Assembly: GCF_019703515.2 (NCBI RefSeq)
Contig: NC_059372.1
Location: forward strand, 21,775,931-21,839,930
DNA length: 64,000 nucleotides
Direction of reading: 5' to 3'
Source: Myxocyprinus asiaticus
Lineage: Eukaryota > Chordata > Actinopteri > Cypriniformes > Catostomidae
Positions 57,552 to 64,000 of this stretch are shown here, in pieces. Numbering within the stretch: position 1 is the first letter of the stretch; each line of letters opens with the position of its first letter. A program made the position numbers and the translations under genes. The notes under the pieces are model-generated. The model saw only the letters and a program-made list of their open reading frames with translations, did not search any database and was not told the DNA's origin.

Positions 57552-59693
57552 TGTCTAAGGGTGGTTACACCACATAACAAAAAATATCAAAATGACTATG
57601 TATTTTTGCGTAATTTAATAAAATAAGCGTCACGTCATTAATCCTTCTATCACAAGTCATTCTTGCAATTTTGACAAAACCTCATATCTGTTAGCCAGCT
57701 AGATAATGTTATTTTGGTGACAGGTTTGAATCAGCAAAATTTGCAACAACAATATTTTATACAATCACAGAAAACCAAGACTAAGATTTACTGACAATGC
57801 AACACTGGCCCAATGGGGCAAGTGACAATTCCTTCAACTGGCCTGACACTCTTTCATAATTATTGTTGACCCTTTATGCTCCTATGGATTGCAAATCTAA
57901 GTTAATGTATGGTGTCCTATATTCTGTTACAAATTTTTGGGGAAATTTTGCAGTGGCTGACAGTTGAATGGCTGAAAATGCATAACCACATGCTGATTCA
58001 TCAAGCATACTGTGGCAGCCACAGAGCAAGATCACAGCTGTAGTAATATTGATCTAACGATGTTGTAGTAGGTGTTTCAGGGGGCAGCGCTTTCCATTGT
58101 CTTCAAGACCCCTGGCACTGACAGCATCCTCAATAGATCTTATTCACGCTAGTGCCATCTTTGACAAGGAGGCTGTGAGGGATGGACTTACCATCACTTC
58201 AGTGGCACAAACGGTATAAAGCTGTATAAAGCTCCTAGATCACATCTGATTTTCCACAACTCATGAGTTCTTTGTATACTGAATGTTCTTGGACAGATAT
58301 TTTATCAATGTTTTGTCTGCGGAACGATCCAAAAACACTTTAAACTGCAGTAAAGCCCATTGAAGAGATGGTAAGTCTATCCCTCAAAACCTCATTGTCA
58401 TTCCCATTAAAAATCAAAGATGGTGCTAGTGTGCATAAGGTCTATGTGCCTATTATGTCCTGTCTTAGTTACGTCTTATGGCTTTTTGAACTATGTCCTA
58501 CAATGTCAATGACTACCAGTAAGGCAGTAGTTTAAGGGATGCAGCTTTTGTGTTTTCCATTCAACTATATTATGGGATCATGTCTATATCCGTCTGACTA
58601 CAGTATATCCAATGTTTATAGTTATCAAGTCAATTAAGTTTGAAGTAACACACACTTACGGACTGGCAGAGGGATCAGTACTGAAGGCTGCACAGGGATG
58701 GGGACAGGTTGATGAGCTCCAACTCCACTCTGCAGGAGCTCCATGAGATCATCATGGCCAGTCTCACGCAGACACTCTAGAAAGGCCGGGAAAGCCCGAC
58801 TCCCTCTTGTCTCCAGGTCTGTCACCAGTTTTCTGGCTTGATCACGCCGGGTTGTCTTGCTCTGTTAAGAAAACAATAATGTTTCACAAACATTTTCTAT
58901 AAGGGCACTATTAATGTTTTCTTACCTTCATAATATGTGGAAAGTAAATCATTGATCATTATTAGTCATTGAAGATCCTATATGATGCACAGCAGTCTGA
59001 ACGAAATAATGACATTTAAAATGGAGGTCAGGTTTGGATGCTGGCCAGACATTTGAAGCTCCAAAAAGGATATAAAGGCAGCATAAAAGTAATCTGTATG
59101 ACTCCAGTATTTTATCCATGTCTTCTGAAGCGATCTAATTAGTTTTGGGTGAGAAACAGACCAAAATATAACTCCCTTTTCACTGTAAATCTTGCTATTG
59201 CAGTCTCTCCGCATGATCATGATTTCAAGCTTGGTTACATTTCCTAGTGCTTGATGCCTGCGCAGAGCGCTAACTGGCGCTAGGAAATGTATATCAAACT
59301 TGAAATCATGATTGTCAAGGAAACTGTAAATGATGAGAATTTTTAATTTTGGGTGAACTATTCCTTTAATGAGGTTTACCAAAAAGCATATGCCAGAATT
59401 TTTTCATAGGCTTGTTGGTTTTGGAGTCAAACACATACACAATCTTTTAAATAAAATTTACTTTCAATTAAGCTCACACAGTGTAAAAACAACAGCCACT
59501 CCTTTGTTTTTTCACAACCCTGTCCCAGTTTCCCTTTTAAGGACACGGATATCAGTATTACCCGTATTTCCTCTATCATGTCCTGGGTGATGACCCCCTT
59601 TGACAAAAGCCCATCGCAGATGTCTGCTGGATTTAATGTCTCTACTAGATTGATTCGGTGCCGCTGAAGAATCTGTCTGTGCTTCGGGTCCAT
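50408..59693 (-). CDS. casp9: caspase-9, complete coding region
   Basis: Ten minus-strand exons with matching phases: 59562-59693, 58660-58861, 55928-56032, 54092-54144, 53266-53442, 53041-53130, 52646-52793, 52174-52362, 51532-51641, 50408-50515. Total 1314 bp, 437 residues plus stop, slightly longer than human caspase-9 (416). The CARD spans residues about 1-92 ([20 protein letters not shown] to [13 protein letters not shown]), followed by a Pro-rich linker, then the protease: SHG with H250 and QACGG with C300, the catalytic dyad. Interdomain processing sites align with the human ones: D328 (QTD|AIPM) and D346 (DELD|A). Family role: cytosolic initiator caspase recruited by Apaf-1 through CARD-CARD contact and activating effector caspases. 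No disabling change is seen. Intron 3 contains a full-length but broken Tc1 element. Confidence 0.96.
50750..51317. repeat. TTAA-flanked palindromic MITE, variant interior
   Basis: Ends TTAAATGAATAGTTCACCC and GTGTGAACTATCCCTTTAA. The centre carries TTGAAATCATGACCGCCAAGG, shared in part with the copy at 59000-59369 but not with the other copies, so it defines a subfamily. It is in casp9 intron 9. Confidence 0.85.
53583..53851. repeat. TTAA-type MITE, third interior type
   Basis: Ends TCAAGGAATAGTTAACCC and GGGTGAATTATCCCTTTAA. The interior (CAGGCTGAATGTTAGTGACT and on) is unlike the other copies. It is in casp9 intron 4. Confidence 0.8.
54276..55894 (+). mobile_element. full-length Tc1-type transposon, frame-shifted transposase
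   Basis: TA-flanked (TA at 54274-54275 and 55895-55896) with long inverted repeats of about 200 bp, ends CAGTGCATCTGGAAAGTATT and inverse, the long-inverted-repeat type. The transposase is read in two frames: 54679-55125 with [28 protein letters not shown] and RHLKDSQ, and from 55205 to 55675 with [24 protein letters not shown] and [13 protein letters not shown]. About 19 bases are missing near 55113, causing the frameshift and removing the first catalytic Asp (normally WSDE). It lies in casp9 intron 3 in the opposite orientation. Confidence 0.93.
57306..57470. repeat. dispersed repeat fragment
   Basis: CGGTAACACTTTATTTTACAG and what follows resemble a common teleost repeat; it contains two CCCTAA-like units at 57420-57435. 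It is in casp9 intron 2. Confidence 0.45.
58133..58443. repeat. inverted-repeat MITE-like element
   Basis: ATAGATCTTATTCACGCTAG with GCCATCTTTGAC and GGATGGACTTACCATC at the left are matched in inverted form by GATGGTAAGTCTATCC, AAAGATGGTGCTAGTG and CATAAGGTCTAT at the right. No coding capacity. It is in casp9 intron 2. Confidence 0.75.
58660..59693 (-). CDS. casp9: casp9 exons 1-2: CARD domain
   Basis: Exon 1 (59562-59693) starts at the only suitable ATG, 59693-59691, and ends EEIR|GTAATA in phase 0. Exon 2 (58660-58861) reads [20 protein letters not shown] and [18 protein letters not shown], closely matching the RRDQARQLIIDLETRGSQ block of human caspase-9. The CARD mediates recruitment to the apoptosome. 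Confidence 0.96.
59000..59369. repeat. TTAA-type MITE copy with internal stem
   Basis: One terminus (GGGTGAACTATTCCTTTAA) is clear and the other is worn. The centre has an inverted pair, ATGATTTCAAGCTTGG with ACATTTCCTAGTGC against GCGCTAGGAAATGT with AACTTGAAATCAT. It is in casp9 intron 1. Confidence 0.8.
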
Positions 59694-60120
59694 TCTGACA
59701 ATTATACAGTGGTATTAAATGTGTTTCTATGTGTCTATATTAGTAGTTTTCAAGATAGCGTGTTATTTTTGTAAATCAATCTGTGGCAGTAATGTAGAAC
59801 ACACGAGTGCCCCGGTAAAAGCAGCAAAGCGCGAAAAACAAATGTGAAAGTTCCAATCGATCGTCAATCAACAAAGCGAACCTCTTCCTAGCTCATAGAT
59901 TCAATTCACTTCCGTGTTTACATCACGTTGCTGATGACGTCACTCACTCTAGCGTGTACTGGTGATTACAACAGCAGACTGCGCTCTTTAATAAAACATC
60001 ATGTCAATACATGGTAGTCCAGAAGATCACATATTAACGAACAACTACAACGATTTAAAAATAAACGTACGAAAACGTACGATGGCCGGGGAATATTCTT
60101 TCATATTTATGTGAAAAGAG
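59694..60120 (-). promoter_or_regulatory. casp9 upstream region with CRE palindrome
   Basis: A perfect CRE-type TGACGTCA lies at 59935-59942, about 240 bp upstream of the casp9 ATG, near an ETS-like CACTTCCGTG (59908-59917). CpG dinucleotides are denser here than in the introns. CCAAT-type sequences (GATTGGTC; CCAATCAG) lie at about 60130-60230. The transcription start is not determined. Confidence 0.45.
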
Positions 60121-62192
60121 CTACCTGATTGGTCGGTGAAACGTTAGGGGTTGTATTAGGGCGCACTTACAGCTTCACCGTCCAATCAGTTAGCGCTCCC
60201 GATGAATATTAACGAATCTTCCAATCAGGTATCGTTTTCCTCATTAATATTAAATTACTCACATATTATTACCTATTTTGCCGACACAAAAACACGACTA
60301 AAATGGTCATGTAAGAAATGTATTCCGTTGCAAATATACCCATATCTAATTACTGCAGATACCACTCTAAATGGCGGAGATTATAACATTACAGGATGTG
60401 TTAGTGAATAAATATAAAGCATATCTGTTCAAGACATTTGAATGGGGCATCTTAGACCGCAGTACACAGTAGGATTTGTACAGTCCTTTAAGATTGTTGC
60501 TTGTCAGACTGTACGATATGAACGCATTGATATTGCCATGGCACACTGTGCGACATTATATCAGACTGTACGATACACATCGTAGCCGACTGTGGTCCCA
60601 ATCGTTCCGATCAGTGACTCACTTACGGGAGCGTTGCGGAATAGAAGTGAAACGGCGAGATTTGACCGCCCCGGAGGATTTTGTTTTTCTTTTAAAGTAA
60701 GGACATCAACATTTCCGTTGCTCCAATACCACTCCATCACGAGCATAGGTTAACATATAAAAAGAAAGATGGATTTTGTCAAATATGCCTATAATAAGAC
60801 AGATCACAAATACAAAAAATTACAGATGTTGAGAGTGCGGGAGGTAGCCCACAGCTACCTCAAGCAAATATTCATTGTGTAAATAAATAGACTTGTAGCC
60901 CGAAAATGACAAAGTTCTGCGTTCACATTGGAGAAAACAAAAAAAGGTGGGTTATAATATGTCTTTCTCCTCTTTTAGATAAATAACCTATGGGCCACGC
61001 AAAATTTCGAAAATTCATATAGGCTGATAATATATCGCGCTTGCAAATTCCTTATGGTTAATGCACAAACACGACATATAATTATAGAAATCTATCCAAT
61101 TGTATCTGGTGATTTGGATTAAAACGTCCCATAAATAGTTAGCAATATAAATTGCTCAAACCTTTTTATATATATATATATAAAATTTGAGTGGGGAGAA
61201 TCTTGACGTTTACAGACGTTTAAAGTAAATTTATTAAAAGTAAAATAGTAATTAACATAAAATTGTAAAGTAAATGCATGATAAATGTAAAGAAAAAAAG
61301 TGTTAAGAAAATGCAATCATTTATTTATTTTTGTTTTGTAATCTCTGTATTTGTTTAATTCAGGGAATAATGATTCATATTGCTGAAGTGTTACACTTTT
61401 CTCCAAGTACTTTCTGCTTATTTATTAAAACTTTTTATATAAAATGAAAAGAAAAAATTTTTTTTTTGAAAGAGCTTGAGTAGAGTGATAGCTGGGCACA
61501 AATGTTGCTATGGTGGTGCAAACGCGGAGCAAGTGAATTGGGTTGCGAGAGAGGAGCGGAATATCTCATCCGGCTGTCGTAATAGCAGTCACACTATACG
61601 GCTGCGATGCTAAATTTCTGACACTGCCAGAACTTCGTCGGAGGCTAAAGATCATGGCAAAGGCTATTAATTGGCCGTCGGTGAGCCGACTTTGCCCTTT
61701 GACGACAGAAATCCTTTAGGATTCCTGAAATTAGTCTCAGACAGCAGAATCCTGGCCACTTCAGTTTTTACGCAATATTTAATAAAAAAAAAAAAAATAA
61801 AAAAAAATGTCAAGCAATTATCGAGTCATTTTTCTTGACAAAAATGAAACCCACTTTAATATTTTAAAATGTCTGTATTATCATGATTTGGGAATTTGAA
61901 TTGGGGAAAAAAATTACAAGGACTCACAATGAACAAGTATTCTTAATAACATGTTAAAAACTGTACCAGTACAGCAAATCAAAACATGAGGAACAACGGT
62001 CTCCCATGCTGATCTTAAACATGGAGCAATTCAAAAAGAGATATAGAAAACAACACGTTACCATACATTCTGTTTTCCCATAGTATACAGTTCCAAAAGC
62101 CAAGCAAATTTTACCTCTATATTCAGGGTATAAAACAATTCAATGATACAAATATCATTTACAGAAAGCATAGCCCATCCAGAAGAGCTTAG
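60121..62192. other. spacer between casp9 5' end and nol9 3' end
   Basis: No gene is recognised. TCAGACTGTACGATA-type near-repeats occur at about 60507 and 60560, and a GC-richer block at about 61500-61735. The nol9 3' untranslated sequence should lie next to 62192; its length is unknown. Confidence 0.45.
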
Positions 62193-63880
62193 TTATTTGC
62201 CTACAAAACTAGGTCTTGTCAGTCCTTTGTAGACATGGAGCTTTCCTGCCCCTGTGACTTCAAAGCTGTAGTCTGTGGTGACGTATGGCAATTCCACTTC
62301 AACTCCATGCTGGAACAGGAGAAAAGGAGAGGTTTAAGTACAAGGGTATACATCATTTGGAGTACCTTACACCGATCAGCCACAACATTAAAACCACATG
62401 CCTAATATCGTGTAGGTCCCCCTCGTGCCACCAAAACAACTCTGACCCGTCGAAGCATGGACTCCACAAGACCACTGAATGTGTCCTGTGGTATCTGGCA
62501 CAAAGACGTTAGCAGCAGATCCTTCAAGTCCTTTAAGTTGCAAGGTGGGGCCTCCATGGATCGGACATGTTGGTTCAGCACATCCCATAGATGCTCAATC
62601 GGATTGAGATCTGGGGAATTTGGAGGCCAAGTCATTACCTTAAACTCTTTGTAATGTTCCTCAAACCATTCCTGAACAATTTTTGCAGTGTGGCAGGACG
62701 CATTATCCTGCTGAAAGAGGCCACTGCCATCAGGGAATACCGTTGCCATGAAGGGGTGTACGTGGTCTGCAACAATTTTAGGTAGGTGGTACATGTCAAA
62801 GTAACAGCCACATGAATGCCAGGATCCAAGGATTCCCAGCAGAACATTGCTCAGAGCATCACACTGCCTCCACCGGCCTGCCTTCTTCCCATAGTGCATC
62901 CTTCTGCCATCTCTTCCCCAGGTAAATGACGCACACACACCCGGCCTTCCACTTGATCTAAAAGAAAACGTGATTCATCAGACCAGACCAACTTCCTCCA
63001 TTGCTCCATGTTCCAGTTCTGACGTTCACATGCCCATTGTAGGCACTTTTGGCAGTGGACAGGGGTCAGCATGGGCACTCTGACCAGTCTGCAGATGCGA
63101 AGCCCCATACGCAGCAAGCTGTGATGCACTGTGTTCTGACACCTTTCTATCATGGCCAGCATGAAGTTTTTCAGCAATTTGTGCTACAATAGCTCTTCTG
63201 TGGGATCGGACTAGACGGGCTTGCCTCCGCTCCCCACGTGCATCAGTGAGCCTTGGGCACTCATGACCCTGTCGCCGGTTCACTGGTTGTCCTTCCTTGG
63301 ACCACTTTTGTAGGTACTAACCACTGCATACCAGGAACACAAGACCTGCCGTTTTGGACATGCTCTGACCCAGTCGTCTAGCCATCACAATTTGGCCCTT
63401 GTCAAAGTTGCTCAGATCCTTACGCTTGCTCGGTTTATCTGCTTCCAACACATGAAATTCAAGAACTGACTGTTCACTTGCTGCCTAATATATCCCACCC
63501 CTTGACAGGTGGCAATGTAACAAGATAATAAATGTTATTCACTTCACCTGTCAATGGTTTTAATGTTGTGGCTGATCAGTGTATATTCAAAGATTAAAGA
63601 CTACAAAATGTACCCCTACTCCTATGTAATCTAAACATTTGTAATCGTCTAATCTAATGACTCTTAAAATCAAATCAGGCAACACAGAGCAAGAGAATAT
63701 CACAGAATCATATGGATATTTATGAGTTATACAGTTGATTCATACCTGCATGGTGAGAAGTGCTTTAGGCAAAGTGATCTCTCCCAGCAGAAGACAGTTC
63801 ACGTGCCTCAGGACAGAGGGAGACACAGGAGTAATCAGGAAGTAAAGACCTCGCGCCATGTCCACACCTCTCAGAACACC
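62193..63880 (-). CDS. nol9: probable nol9 (polynucleotide 5'-kinase), last two exons
   Basis: Two minus-strand exons: one at 63746-63880, after acceptor TTTTTAAG, reading [20 protein letters not shown] and [19 protein letters not shown], and the terminal exon 62193-62309, after TGTTCCAG, reading [20 protein letters not shown] and ending TRPSFVGK with TAA. They join in phase 0. The pattern G(I/V)xRGVDM ... LYFLITPV ... VNCLLLG ... LP ... PYVTTDY resembles the C-terminal domain of NOL9/Grc3 kinases, nucleolar enzymes that phosphorylate 5'-OH RNA ends during rRNA processing. The catalytic P-loop part is outside the window, so the call rests on the tail alone. The last intron contains a Tc1-like element. 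Confidence 0.65.
62370..63581 (-). mobile_element. Tc1-like transposon with short inverted repeats in nol9 intron
   Basis: TA-flanked (62368-62369 and 63582-63583) with ends CACCGATCAGCCACAACATT and inverse of CACTGATCAGCCACAACATT. Minus-strand transposase pieces: an N-terminal Arg-rich part at 63283-63026, a middle part at 63177-62851 with WSDESRF (first catalytic Asp), and a C-terminal part at 62938-62402 with [13 protein letters not shown] and [12 protein letters not shown] (second Asp and Glu). All three catalytic residues are present, but two frameshifts break the gene. Confidence 0.93.
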
Positions 63881-64000
63881 TTAAAAACAAAAAGGCAACT
63901 CACTACCAAGTAAACAATTACAATAAAGGTTTTCTAACATTCACAGCTGCATTCTTTTCCCAGTTTACCAAGTTGTTTAAAGCTGCAGTGTGTTACTCCA

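Overview
This is a vertebrate nuclear window, almost certainly from a cyprinid-type teleost. The genes are split into many small exons with GT/AG junctions, the sequence is AT-rich, and most of the space is dispersed repeats of kinds common in carp and zebrafish relatives: TTAA-flanked palindromic MITEs, Tc1/mariner elements with long inverted repeats, hAT-like MITEs, an L1, a DIRS retrotransposon and a solo LTR. I see no bacterial-style operon, CRISPR array, rRNA or tRNA gene.

Four protein-coding genes are supported. (1) The 3' part of a V2-type vasopressin/vasotocin receptor on the + strand (exons 2596-3271 and 11204-11403); its earlier exons lie before position 1. (2) A complete ARHGAP4-type F-BAR/RhoGAP/SH3 protein on the - strand (45306 down to 20641). 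I resolved 23 coding exons whose phases all agree, giving 917 codons plus stop. A noncoding first exon is suggested near 47.76 kb. (3) A complete caspase-9 on the - strand (59693 down to 50408): 10 exons, 437 codons plus stop, with CARD, SHG histidine and QACGG cysteine. (4) The last two exons of a gene that looks like nol9 (polynucleotide 5'-kinase) on the - strand at the right edge.

Layout: 1-11403 receptor; 11404-20640 repeat-filled convergent intergenic space; 20641-45329 arhgap4; 45330-50407 spacer with arhgap4 5' sequences and transposons; 50408-59693 casp9; 59694-62192 casp9 upstream region; 62193-64000 nol9 3' end with a Tc1-like element in its last intron. The receptor and arhgap4 are tail-to-tail, as AVPR2 and ARHGAP4 are in mammals, while casp9 and nol9 lie next to arhgap4 here.

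The most striking structure is in arhgap4 intron 14. A 5'-truncated L1 ORF2 is split by a hAT-like element (29025-36267, imperfect 8-bp target duplication), which is split by a DIRS-type tyrosine-recombinase retrotransposon (about 30384-36134). The DIRS copy keeps both inverted terminal repeats and the internal complementary region that matches both outer edges. Its reverse transcriptase has lost the palm segment, but recombinase motifs remain visible. Other notable structures are a nearly 1-kb palindrome with an AT-repeat core (9614-10599), two sister internally deleted Tc1-like elements, a solo LTR with a perfect 5-bp duplication, and an exon whose 3' splice site is fed by a TG-repeat tract. 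The four cellular genes do not form one pathway; the window is a conserved gene neighbourhood heavily colonised by mobile DNA.
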